From assembly GCA_042577505.1 (NCBI GenBank), contig JBHPEA010000020.1, positions 1-23,612 on the forward strand: a DNA stretch of 23,612 nt. The letters run 5' to 3'. The notes under the pieces were generated by a model, which was given only the letters and a program-made list of their open reading frames with translations, ran no database searches and had not been told where the DNA came from. Positions 7,789 through 14,154 of this stretch are shown here, one piece after another; position 1 is the stretch's first letter; each line of letters begins with the position of its first letter. This stretch comes from JACQSR01 sp042577505 (lineage in GTDB: Archaea; Nanobdellota; Nanobdellia; Woesearchaeales; JACQSR01). The position numbers were made by a program, and so were the translations under genes.

Positions 7789-8574
7789 ATGCCAAAAATA
7801 GGAATTTTCGCAGGATCTGGATTAGAAGATCCTAAATTGCTAGAGAATCCAGAAAAAAGGAAGATCCACACCCCTTATGGCCCAATTTCTGATTTAGTTA
7901 CAACTGGAAAAATCGGTGGTGTTGATGTTGTTATTATACCAAGACATGGAAGCCACCATCAAATCTCTCCAACAAATGTGAACTACAGAGCAAACATATG
8001 GGCAATGAAAGAATTAGGGGTAACTCATATAATTGCTCCTACTGCTTGTGGTTCATTGAAAGAGGAAATCAAACCAGGAGATTTGGTTTTTATCGATCAA
8101 TTTGTAGACAGAACAACAAAAAGAAAATCAACGTTCTATGATGGACAGCAAGTTTGTCATATATCAATGGCAGATCCATTCTGTAAAAAAATTAGAGACG
8201 TTTTAATTCAAAGTGCAAAGAATCTAGGTATAAGCCATCATGAGAAAGGGACCATGGTCACAATAGAAGGTCCAAGGTTCTCATCAAAAGCAGAATCTCA
8301 TATTTTCAGAAGTTGGAATTGTGATGTTATTAACATGACAACAGTACCAGAGTGCGTTTTAGCAAGAGAAGCTGGTATATGTTACCAACCTATTGCAACT
8401 TCAACTGATTATGATTGCTGGAGAGAGTCAGAAGAAGCAGTTTCAGTTGACATGATACTAAAAACAATGAAAGAAAACGCTGATAAAGTAAAAAAGATTA
8501 TCGTTGATGTCATTCCAAAGCTAAATGATTGTGAATGTAGTTGCAAAGAAGCCATTAAAACCTCATTACTCTAA
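7789..8574 (+). CDS. mtnP: S-methyl-5'-thioadenosine phosphorylase
   Basis: This 261-residue protein cleaves MTA with phosphate to adenine and 5-methylthioribose-1-phosphate. The phosphate site is seen as G-S10-G near the start, R52-H53-G and T85-A-C. The N182-M-T-T segment fits ribose binding. The T-D207-Y-D209-C-W motif is the adenine-binding signature that separates MTA phosphorylases from 6-oxopurine nucleoside phosphorylases. The C-terminus has a C248-x-C250-x-C252 cluster like the CxC disulfide motif described in thermophilic archaeal MTA phosphorylase II. It converges on the aldolase gene with a 9-bp overlap and sits with mtnA and apt, a coherent salvage set. Confidence 0.92.
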   Translation: MPKIGIFAGSGLEDPKLLENPEKRKIHTPYGPISDLVTTGKIGGVDVVIIPRHGSHHQISPTNVNYRANIWAMKELGVTHIIAPTACGSLKEEIKPGDLVFIDQFVDRTTKRKSTFYDGQQVCHISMADPFCKKIRDVLIQSAKNLGISHHEKGTMVTIEGPRFSSKAESHIFRSWNCDVINMTTVPECVLAREAGICYQPIATSTDYDCWRESEEAVSVDMILKTMKENADKVKKIIVDVIPKLNDCECSCKEAIKTSLL

Positions 8575-9147
8575 CTTTCTTGCTTGTTCTAACACATTAA
8601 GTGCATTATTTCCTGCTTCTTCCATATCTCTTCCAAAAGTAAGAAAACCATGATTCTTCATGATAACAACATCGTGCTCCCCCAACACATCAAGAACTGA
8701 ATTAACCAGCTCTATAGTGCCATATGGCTCTTCTTTTTTTGTAGATACTAAGCCCAACTCTTCATATTCTCTTAAAATATCTATAGAATGTCCATGAAAG
8801 ATAGCGTTCACATCTTTTCTCTTTTCATAAATAGCAGAATGAAGCAAAGATTCCGAAGAAGGTTCTTTTATTCCATTAACTTCAATATTCTTACCGTCGA
8901 CATTAACAACTTCTACAAAATCTTCTTTAGAAATTTCACCCAGAACAGATCCAGAAGCAGTAATAATAAATCCTCTTTCACTTCTAAAACTTAAATTCCC
9001 TGCTGAACCCTTAGGATGCAATGGAGCTAAACCCTCTTCATCAAATCTTTTACACCAGTGGATTAACTCGTCAATTTTCTCATTATTTAGAACTTGCTTT
9101 TTAACGAATATAGTTACAAACTTCGTTCCTTTGTATGATTCTCCCAT
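8566..9147 (-). CDS. Class II aldolase/adducin-family protein (possible MTRu-1-P aldolase or MtnB-like dehydratase)
   Basis: This 193-residue protein is a zinc-dependent class II aldolase-fold enzyme. G-S-A-G-N-L-S is the substrate phosphate loop, T-A-S-G-S the second loop. The metal/catalytic set is E99, H118-x-H120 and H166; the 19-residue spacing from E99 to H118 equals that in L-fuculose-1-phosphate aldolase (E73, H92). Beside mtnA and mtnP, the likely substrate is 5-methylthioribulose-1-phosphate. Cleavage would give DHAP and 2-methylthioacetaldehyde (DHAP-shunt aldolase), while MtnB would dehydrate it. The Glu favours aldolase chemistry but does not prove it. The only ATG start overlaps the 3' end of mtnA by 34 bp, implying coupled translation. 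Confidence 0.8.
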   Translation of the reverse strand: MGESYKGTKFVTIFVKKQVLNNEKIDELIHWCKRFDEEGLAPLHPKGSAGNLSFRSERGFIITASGSVLGEISKEDFVEVVNVDGKNIEVNGIKEPSSESLLHSAIYEKRKDVNAIFHGHSIDILREYEELGLVSTKKEEPYGTIELVNSVLDVLGEHDVVIMKNHGFLTFGRDMEEAGNNALNVLEQARKLE

Positions 9148-10196
9148 TTTGCTAGCTCAGAAGGTTCTATTAAACCAACTTCAGTAATTATTTTTGTGAT
9201 ATATTTTGCAGGTGTCACATCAAATGCTGGATTCTTAGCATGAGAATCCTTATTTGATGCTCTTACTTTAAAAATTTCACCATCTTTTTCCCCTTCTACA
9301 AAAAGAACTTCATTTTCGTCCCTTTCCTCAATTGGAATACCTTCTCCACTTTGACAACCAAAATCAACAGTAGTTAATGGTGCAGCAACATAGAAAGGGA
9401 TACCATTCTCTTTTGCCAATACCGCCTTCTCATAAGTGCCTATCTTGTTTGCAACATCTCCATTCCTAGCAATTCTATCTGCTCCCACAATGCATAAGTT
9501 TATTTCTCCCTTCTTCATATAATGGCCTGCAGCATTATCTGCAATTATTGCATGAGATATTCCTTCTTCTTTTAATTCAAAAGCTGTCAACAATGATCCT
9601 TGCAATCTCGGTCTAGTTTCATCTGCAAACACAAATATATTCTTACCACCCTCTTTAGCGGATCTCATTGGAGCCAAAGCTGTCCCATAATCAACAGTTG
9701 CTAAAGCTCCTGCATTACAATGAGTTAATATTTTATCTCCTTCTTTTATCAATGTATTTCCATATTCTCCTATCTTCTTACAATTATTTATTGACCACTC
9801 TGCATACTCACGAGATTTCAACCTAGCTATATTCTTTCCATCTTCAATACTCCTAGTATTTAGAATTGCTTTCTCAACAAAATCAAGTCCATGAAATAAA
9901 TCGTATGCAGTTGGACGAGCATTAGAAAGAATCTGTTTTGCTGTTTTTACAGAATTAATAAATCCTTCATAATCAATACCTTCATATTTAATTGCAGTAA
10001 GTGCCAAACCATAAGCACCAGAAGCCCCAATTGCTGGAGCCCCTCTTACTACCATTGTTGTTATTGCGTTAGCAACTTCTTTGTAATCATTATACTCAAC
10101 AACTTCAAACTTATGAGGAAGTTTCCTCTGTTCGATCATTTTTACTTTATTGTCTTCCATCCATACAGTTTCATAGTCCTTTCCATTAATTTTCAT
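9114..10196 (-). CDS. mtnA: S-methyl-5-thioribose-1-phosphate isomerase
   Basis: This 360-residue protein isomerises 5-methylthioribose-1-phosphate to the ribulose form. R51-G-A-P-A-I-G is the phosphate-binding loop. T-H-C160-N-A-G carries the catalytic Cys and G-A-D240-R-I the catalytic Asp, at the same numbers as in B. subtilis MtnA. D-E-T-R-P-R-L-Q-G and N-K-I-G-T-Y are further family motifs. The related archaeal ribose-1,5-bisphosphate isomerase is shorter and diverged; the mtnP neighbour also favours MtnA. A minus-strand TATATAAATA (10217-10226) lies 21-30 bp before the ATG. It is followed by the aldolase gene in the same operon. Confidence 0.92.
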   Translation of the reverse strand: MKINGKDYETVWMEDNKVKMIEQRKLPHKFEVVEYNDYKEVANAITTMVVRGAPAIGASGAYGLALTAIKYEGIDYEGFINSVKTAKQILSNARPTAYDLFHGLDFVEKAILNTRSIEDGKNIARLKSREYAEWSINNCKKIGEYGNTLIKEGDKILTHCNAGALATVDYGTALAPMRSAKEGGKNIFVFADETRPRLQGSLLTAFELKEEGISHAIIADNAAGHYMKKGEINLCIVGADRIARNGDVANKIGTYEKAVLAKENGIPFYVAAPLTTVDFGCQSGEGIPIEERDENEVLFVEGEKDGEIFKVRASNKDSHAKNPAFDVTPAKYITKIITEVGLIEPSELAKWENHTKERSL

Positions 10197-10281
10197 ATAT
10201 TTTAGTCAACAATTCATATTTATATACTTATTGCAAAAAATATTTATACCCTTAAATGCCCTACCTCCCAGAGGTGTTTAT

Positions 10282-10809
10282 ATGACAATAAAAGAAAGAA
10301 TCAGAACAGTGCCACACTGGCCAAAGAATGGTGTTATGTTCAGAGATATTACAACTTTAATTAAAGATCCTGTTGGATTAAAATTGGTTCTTGACAATTT
10401 TACATCAAGATACAAGGATAAAGATATCTCATTAGTTGTGGGTATTGAATCAAGAGGTTTTATTCTTGGTGGAGCTTTAGCATACAATCTAGGAAAAGGA
10501 TTCATACCGATTAGAAAAAAAGGAAAACTACCAGCAGAAACCGAAGAAGAATCATATGAACTCGAATATGGATCTGCAACTGTTGAAATACATAAGGATG
10601 CTATTAACGAAGGAGACAAAATCCTTATCATTGACGACCTTATCGCCACAGGTGGTACAGCAATTGCAGCATGTAAATTAGTTGAAAAGCTAGGTGGAAA
10701 AGTTGAGGAATTCGCAGCTATTGTTGATTTACCAGACTTAGGTGGAAGCAAAAAAATCATAGATGCTGGCTACCCTGTATACCATCTTGTAGAATTTGAA
10801 GGAGAATAA
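10282..10809 (+). CDS. apt: Adenine phosphoribosyltransferase
   Basis: This 175-residue protein converts adenine and PRPP to AMP. The PRPP-binding motif I-L-I-I-D-D-L-I-A-T-G-G-T-A is intact. V-G-I-E-S-R-G-F-I-L-G-G and P-I-R-K-K-G-K-L-P are the characteristic Apt segments, and F-R-D-I-T-T-L near the start is the adenine-pocket motif. The ATG at 10282 is chosen over an earlier one at 10231 because GAGGTG lies 5 nt before it. TATTTATAC near 10240 is the probable TATA box. It is divergent from mtnA and would recycle the adenine released by MtnP. Confidence 0.95.
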   Translation: MTIKERIRTVPHWPKNGVMFRDITTLIKDPVGLKLVLDNFTSRYKDKDISLVVGIESRGFILGGALAYNLGKGFIPIRKKGKLPAETEEESYELEYGSATVEIHKDAINEGDKILIIDDLIATGGTAIAACKLVEKLGGKVEEFAAIVDLPDLGGSKKIIDAGYPVYHLVEFEGE

Positions 10810-10837
10810 TTAAAACTCTTAATCGTTGCTAGTTTGT

Positions 10838-10849
10838 AAAAAGCTTTTT
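10838..10849. repeat. AT-rich palindrome between apt and the next gene
   Basis: AAAAAGCTTTTT is a perfect palindrome, 14 bp with the flanking T and A. It includes the likely TATA-like CTTTTTAATT of the downstream gene. It may serve as a weak apt terminator or be part of the promoter; nothing more can be said. Confidence 0.3.
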
Positions 10850-10886
10850 AATTACTACTTGAATCCCTCCTCTTCCGGGAGTTAAT

Positions 10887-11159
10887 ATGAATTACAACAG
10901 TACAAGATACGCACCTAACCACGCATGGGTACATGAAAAAGGTTATGTACCATTGACTTGTTCAGACCTAGTTCCAGATCTTTCAAGAACTGTTGAAGCA
11001 AATTTCTCACGATTTAGTTCAAGAAGAGATATTCCTCTATCAAGAGGTAACGGAAGATTTGTTGAGGGTTTTTTCCATCGAGAAAGACGAACATACAAAG
11101 AAAAATCTAGAAGAGAACTAAGACAATCAACTTACAGATATGTATTCTTACAGCCCTAG
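10887..11159 (+). CDS. Small basic hypothetical protein, 90 residues
   Basis: I do not recognise this protein. It is rich in Arg, Ser and Tyr (for example R-R-T-Y-K-E-K-S-R-R-E), has no predicted membrane segment and no Cys pair, and could bind nucleic acid. A GGGAG Shine-Dalgarno-like site lies about 6 nt before the ATG. A CTTTTTAATT element about 35 bp upstream could be its TATA box, with a short leader. It sits alone between apt and the antiporter. Likely real because of the start signals, but without known homologues from memory. Confidence 0.5.
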   Translation: MNYNSTRYAPNHAWVHEKGYVPLTCSDLVPDLSRTVEANFSRFSSRRDIPLSRGNGRFVEGFFHRERRTYKEKSRRELRQSTYRYVFLQP

Positions 11160-11208
11160 TTACTCAACGATTAAAAAAATTTATGTAGTCGTTCTCCTGT
11201 CATAAAAC

Positions 11209-11216
11209 TTTAAATA
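11209..11216 (+). promoter_or_regulatory. TATA box for the antiporter gene
   Basis: TTTAAATA lies 24-31 bp before the ATG at 11240, consistent with a leaderless transcript; there is no Shine-Dalgarno site. Confidence 0.5.
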
Positions 11217-11239
11217 CTATATACATAAAAAATCAATTT

Positions 11240-12427
11240 ATGGAAATTATCTTATTTTTAGCGGGATTCTTTTTGATAACTTTCATAGTAGGGAGGCTTC
11301 TTGAAAGAATTCGCATACCGTGGATTTTCTCTGCTCTTTTAATAGGACTCGGATTGGCCGCTTACAATCCATTTCCGGAAATCACATCCTCCTCATCATT
11401 CCTTCTGCTTGCCGAACTAGGTATGTATTTCCTCCTTTTTATCATCGGTTTTGAGCTTAATATTAAGAATATATTAAGCCAGGGTGGTTTTATTTTCAAA
11501 ACCACGGCAGTAATAATTATTGCAGAGACCTTGTTTGGAACACTTCTGATACATTACGTATTCCACGTTTCTTGGACAATCTCCATACTTATTGCATCTT
11601 CATTTGCAACTGTTGGTGAAGCAGTTCTTTTGCCAATTCTCGATGAATTCAAGCTAGTAAAAACAAAGCTCGGACAAGCTATTATTGGTATTGGCGTTTT
11701 AGATGATATTATCGAGATTATTACAATCATAGTCGCAACTATAATTATCGGGCGTTCCACAGGAGTTATTCATGTTAATATCGCCCTAAATTTAATGACT
11801 CTTGCACTGCTTTTTGGAGTGGTTTTCCTCCTTGTCAGCCTTCATAAAGTATTGAATAAAAAGCTCCACTCCTTCAAGTTCAAAGATATCCCTTCTTTTT
11901 TTCTTTTTATAATATTCTTTATATTCTTATTCATAGGTATTGGTAAGTATGCTGAGTCAGCAGCATTAGGTGCCATCTTGGCAGGAATTGCTTTAAGAAA
12001 CATCGTGCCAATAGAAAGACTAAGATTTATAGACTCAGAGATTAGGACAATGGCGTATGGTTTCTTTGCCCCTATTTTCTTCCTATGGGTTGGTGTAGAT
12101 ACTGACGTAAGTTATATCATTAAATTTCCTTTTTTGATTCTTTTGGTAATGCTGATGACCAATGCAACAAAGATCATCAGCAGCTATTTAATGGGAAGAA
12201 AAGTAATTGGGGCAAAAAAATCAATTATCCTCGGAATAGGTCTGTCTGTCAAATTTAGCACTAGTATTGTAATCATTAAGTTATTATTCGAGAAAAATTT
12301 GATTCAATCCGACCTGTATTCCATTCTTGTGGGAACAACAATTGCATTTAAATTTGTAATCCCTCTGCTGCTTGCGTACCTTCTAAAAAAATGGAAAATT
12401 GGATTCTCAAAAGCAAAAATCACTTAG
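11240..12427 (+). CDS. CPA2-family cation/proton antiporter (KefB/NapA-like)
   Basis: This 395-residue protein has about 11-12 hydrophobic segments and the pattern of monovalent cation:proton antiporter-2 proteins. G-V-L-D155-D156-I-I-E-I in the middle matches the double-Asp ion-binding motif of electrogenic NapA/NhaA-like exchangers. R-I-P-W-I-F-S-A-L-L-I-G-L near the N-terminus and G-A-I-L-A-G-I-A-L-R are further family marks. It ends after the membrane domain with no cytosolic TrkA-N domain, so it is probably a simple Na+/H+ or K+/H+ exchanger. The following Lrp-like gene could regulate it. Confidence 0.88.
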   Translation: MEIILFLAGFFLITFIVGRLLERIRIPWIFSALLIGLGLAAYNPFPEITSSSSFLLLAELGMYFLLFIIGFELNIKNILSQGGFIFKTTAVIIIAETLFGTLLIHYVFHVSWTISILIASSFATVGEAVLLPILDEFKLVKTKLGQAIIGIGVLDDIIEIITIIVATIIIGRSTGVIHVNIALNLMTLALLFGVVFLLVSLHKVLNKKLHSFKFKDIPSFFLFIIFFIFLFIGIGKYAESAALGAILAGIALRNIVPIERLRFIDSEIRTMAYGFFAPIFFLWVGVDTDVSYIIKFPFLILLVMLMTNATKIISSYLMGRKVIGAKKSIILGIGLSVKFSTSIVIIKLLFEKNLIQSDLYSILVGTTIAFKFVIPLLLAYLLKKWKIGFSKAKIT

Positions 12428-12474
12428 CGTTCTAAAAAAGACTTCCTTTGCTCCAAAATAAATCAATGAGTCGG

Positions 12475-12508
12475 GAAGGTAAGAACCTTTATATAGCCTG
12501 TAACCTTC
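12475..12508. promoter_or_regulatory. Inverted repeat flanking the TATA box of the Lrp-like gene
   Basis: GAAGGT (12475-12480) and ACCTTC (12503-12508) form an inverted repeat on either side of TTTATATAG (12488-12496), which lies about 22-30 bp before the ATG at 12518. A factor bound across both arms would cover the promoter. Lrp/AsnC proteins often repress their own genes this way; that part is inference. Confidence 0.4.
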
Positions 12509-12517
12509 ATTATTAGT

Positions 12518-13072
12518 ATGGAAAAACCAGACCCAAATTTACCAAAATTCACTAGAAATGAAAAAATAGTTTTGAAAAAGATTATTGAGCAAGCTAAAAT
12601 CCCTGACTTACAAATTGCTAAAAAAATGGGACTTTCCCAACAAGCAATATTCAAGATTAGACACAAACTAGAAAGTGCAGGAGTTATAAAAGGTTATATG
12701 CCCCTAATAGATTTCAAAAAAATTGGAATTGAAACATTGGTTGTTGTTGGCATCAAACTCACCAGCTATATATGGGAAAAGTATTCAGAAGAACAAATTT
12801 CAGAAAGAATACGAAAAATTCCCCAAGTGATAATTGCTTATCGAATTCCAGAATCAACTATTTCTCACCTACTGGTTTTGGGATTTAAGAATATTAATAA
12901 TAAAGATAGTTATCTTATGAAATTGCAGAGCAAATATTCTAAAGAGATTGAAATAGTGCATATTTACCCTTTTTCTGTAGATCGGATCATTAAAGCAAGC
13001 CATATAGGATTGTTAGACACAATTATTAACAAAGAAGAATCCAAACCAATTGAGTTTTTTTTAGATAAATAA
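12518..13072 (+). CDS. Lrp/AsnC-like transcriptional regulator
   Basis: This 184-residue protein has an N-terminal winged-helix DNA-binding domain (about 12-60: D-L-Q-I-A-K-K-M-G-L-S-Q-Q-A-I, then L-E-S-A-G-V-I-K-G-Y), the characteristic Lrp/AsnC arrangement. It is followed by a divergent ligand/oligomerisation region (V-V-V-G-I-K-L, then I-P-Q-V-I-I-A-Y-R-I). The end (from ~150) is less typical. The ligand is unknown. It has a leaderless promoter with an inverted repeat around the TATA box. It lies between an antiporter gene and an array of very small reading frames, either of which it could control. Confidence 0.75.
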   Translation: MEKPDPNLPKFTRNEKIVLKKIIEQAKIPDLQIAKKMGLSQQAIFKIRHKLESAGVIKGYMPLIDFKKIGIETLVVVGIKLTSYIWEKYSEEQISERIRKIPQVIIAYRIPESTISHLLVLGFKNINNKDSYLMKLQSKYSKEIEIVHIYPFSVDRIIKASHIGLLDTIINKEESKPIEFFLDK

Positions 13073-13099
13073 CAATTTTCTATGACGTTTTTGTTGATT

Positions 13100-13117
13100 A
13101 CTACTACCGTAAGTAGT
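13100..13117. promoter_or_regulatory. Inverted repeat before the microprotein array
   Basis: ACTACT-N6-AGTAGT is a perfect 6-bp inverted repeat lying directly upstream of a TTATAC element about 25 bp before the first small frame (ATG at 13143). The position suits an operator for the array, or a hairpin ending the lrp-like transcript. Confidence 0.4.
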
Positions 13118-13142
13118 TATACTTTGTTCACCTATAGTATAT

Positions 13143-13283
13143 ATGGAAAAACCAATTAGGGCAACTACTTGTAAGCACTGCAAAAAGCAGATTAATGACA
13201 AGGCAAAGCTTGTCGGTCTAACATTTATTTGCCCTTATTGTGAGAAACCAAGCGAAGACATAGGTATAGAAAAATTGAGGTGA
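13143..13283 (+). CDS. Zinc-ribbon microprotein, 46 residues
   Basis: A 46-codon frame with two Cys pairs, C10-x2-C13 and C30-x2-C33 (T-T-C-K-H-C and F-I-C-P-Y-C), typical of a minimal zinc ribbon, with Lys-rich spacing between them. It starts leaderless-style, with TTATAC about 25 bp upstream. Its stop codon overlaps a possible GTG start of the next frame (GTGA). The two evenly placed CxxC knuckles make chance unlikely. The role is unknown; zinc-ribbon microproteins often bind nucleic acid or other proteins. Confidence 0.6.
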   Translation: MEKPIRATTCKHCKKQINDKAKLVGLTFICPYCEKPSEDIGIEKLR

Positions 13284-13393
13284 AGATAAGTAACAAGTGG
13301 GTTAGAGGCAAAATTGGGGTGGGACTTAATGCAGAAAAATCTACTCCGATTTTGCAGTTAACTATAAGGGGTGATTTAAATGATACATTTTGA
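13280..13393 (+). CDS. Possible microprotein, 37 residues (GTG start)
   Basis: A GTG start sharing GTGA with the stop of the preceding frame opens 37 codons. The product is basic at the start (K-I-S-N-K-W-V-R-G-K) with a beta-like C-terminus (I-L-Q-L-T-I-R-G). There is no separate Shine-Dalgarno site, so it would depend on coupling. It overlaps the next frame by 14 bp. This is the weakest member of the array. Confidence 0.3.
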   Translation: MKISNKWVRGKIGVGLNAEKSTPILQLTIRGDLNDTF

Positions 13394-13460
13394 ACAGTTA
13401 AATCAATCATTAAAAGATGTTTACTGGGATTTAATTAAGGTATTGAATAAAAGTAATTAA
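13380..13460 (+). CDS. Possible microprotein, 26 residues
   Basis: A 26-codon frame preceded by AGGGGTG about 6 nt before the ATG, a strong Shine-Dalgarno match. The product is a single predicted amphipathic helix (E-Q-L-N-Q-S-L-K-D-V-Y-W-D-L-I-K). Function unknown; the ribosome binding site is the main support. Confidence 0.42.
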   Translation: MIHFEQLNQSLKDVYWDLIKVLNKSN

Positions 13461-13475
13461 CTAAGTGGGGTGTAC

Positions 13476-13583
13476 ATGAAAATGATAAAGTTTGATAGAA
13501 AATCATTCGATGATAACTCCTATTGGACCTCTCATCAGGGATTTAACTCTGAAGACATTATGGAAGATTTTGAAGATAAATAG
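13476..13583 (+). CDS. Possible microprotein, 35 residues
   Basis: A 35-codon frame with GTGGGGTG just before the ATG. The product is acidic toward the C-terminus (E-D-I-M-E-D-F-E-D-K) and aromatic in the middle (N-S-Y-W-T-S-H). No motif is recognised. Support comes from the Shine-Dalgarno site and position in the array. Confidence 0.42.
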   Translation: MKMIKFDRKSFDDNSYWTSHQGFNSEDIMEDFEDK

Positions 13584-13619
13584 GGTATAAATTCCCATAA
13601 GAGGCTATTAGTTGTTCAT

Positions 13620-13637
13620 TGAATAACGTCTTATTCA
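13620..13637. promoter_or_regulatory. Inverted repeat before the charged microprotein
   Basis: TGAATAA-CGTC-TTATTCA is a perfect 7-bp inverted repeat about 26 bp before the ATG at 13664. Its half-sites GAATAA/TTATTC are those of the metK operators but in the opposite order (everted). It may be a hairpin or operator; the shared half-site could be chance in AT-rich DNA. Confidence 0.35.
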
Positions 13638-13663
13638 TTAAAAAATATGGAGGTAACATAAAA

Positions 13664-13738
13664 ATGACAGATGAACAAAAATCAGAAGATGATAAAAAGG
13701 AAGTTAAAACTGAGGAAAAATCAGAAGAGAAGAAATAA
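13664..13738 (+). CDS. Lys/Glu-rich microprotein, 24 residues
   Basis: A 24-codon frame with a strong GGAGGT site 9 nt before the ATG and a hairpin-plus-T-run terminator starting at the stop codon. The product is almost only Glu, Lys, Asp and Ser (S-E-D-D-K-K-E-V-K-T-E-E-K-S), probably a disordered or single-helix peptide. Ribosome site, frame and terminator together look like a complete tiny gene. Alternatively it is a short leader peptide. Confidence 0.45.
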   Translation: MTDEQKSEDDKKEVKTEEKSEEKK

Positions 13739-13739
13739 A

Positions 13740-13763
13740 GGAGATATTTTATCTCCCTTTTTT
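13740..13763 (+). terminator. Hairpin with T-run after the 24-residue frame
   Basis: GGAGATA and TATCTCC form a 7-bp stem with a 3-nt loop, followed by C and six T. This is the shape of an intrinsic terminator; in archaea the T-run alone is usually enough. It would split the small-frame array into two transcripts. Confidence 0.6.
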
Positions 13764-13801
13764 ATAAGTTGGTGAATTTATTAAGTTAAATGGTGAAAAA
13801 A

Positions 13802-13900
13802 ATGTTCGAATTTCAAGGAAAAAAAATTATTAAAAATGAGGATGGAGAATATCTAGAGTTAGCTGACAAAAACCAAAAAAAACATTGTGAGGTGGAATGA
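13802..13900 (+). CDS. Possible microprotein, 32 residues
   Basis: A frame of 32 codons from the ATG at 13802 (GGTG 6 nt upstream); an in-frame ATG at 13790 would give 36. The product has F-E-F-Q-G-K-K-I-I-K-N-E-D-G and a Lys/Asn-rich end. Its stop TGA overlaps the start of the next frame (ATGA), and its last codons carry that frame's GAGGTG, so the two look coupled. Function unknown. Confidence 0.42.
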   Translation: MFEFQGKKIIKNEDGEYLELADKNQKKHCEVE

Positions 13901-14049
13901 TGGATAGTATAGCATTATTCGGCGATCAATTTGTAATCAAATATGAAATAAGCGAATTCGACAGTTTATTTGAAAATCGCAGCATAGTAAACAAAAGTAA
14001 GCTCGAGCAAAAGGAGAAACAAAATGAGAATATGCTTTGGAAATATTGA
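13897..14049 (+). CDS. Possible microprotein, 50 residues
   Basis: A 50-codon frame beginning with two ATGs in a row; GAGGTG lies directly before them. The N-terminal half is hydrophobic/acidic (I-A-L-F-G-D-Q-F-V-I-K-Y-E-I), the C-terminal half a charged helix (S-K-L-E-Q-K-E-K-Q-N-E-N). This pattern, a beta-hairpin then helix, would suit a small protein-binding domain, but no family is recognised. Its stop codon is part of the next Shine-Dalgarno site (TGAGGTGG). Confidence 0.48.
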   Translation: MMDSIALFGDQFVIKYEISEFDSLFENRSIVNKSKLEQKEKQNENMLWKY

Positions 14050-14058
14050 GGTGGACAA

Positions 14059-14154
14059 ATGATGGCAAATAATTGTTTAAAATGCATATCTGAAATACCT
14101 GAAGATAGAATATATTGTGACGAATGTCTTATTAAGACTCCAAAAAGTTCTTAG
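14059..14154 (+). CDS. Zinc-ribbon microprotein, 31 residues
   Basis: A 31-codon frame starting with a double ATG, with GAGGTGG just upstream. The Cys pairs C6-x2-C9 and C20-x2-C23 form a minimal zinc-binding knuckle pair spaced by 10 residues. It is the second Cys-pair protein of the array, placed at its far end. The paired CxxC motifs and the ribosome site make it credible despite its size. Confidence 0.55.
   Translation: MMANNCLKCISEIPEDRIYCDECLIKTPKSS

Noticed and set aside
10278..10760. 160-codon minus-strand frame opposite apt
   Set aside because: Ser/Pro-rich shadow of the apt reading frame; no start signals.
13225..13410. 61-codon minus-strand frame over the microprotein array
   Set aside because: No promoter or Shine-Dalgarno site; the plus-strand small frames have signals and paired Cys motifs.
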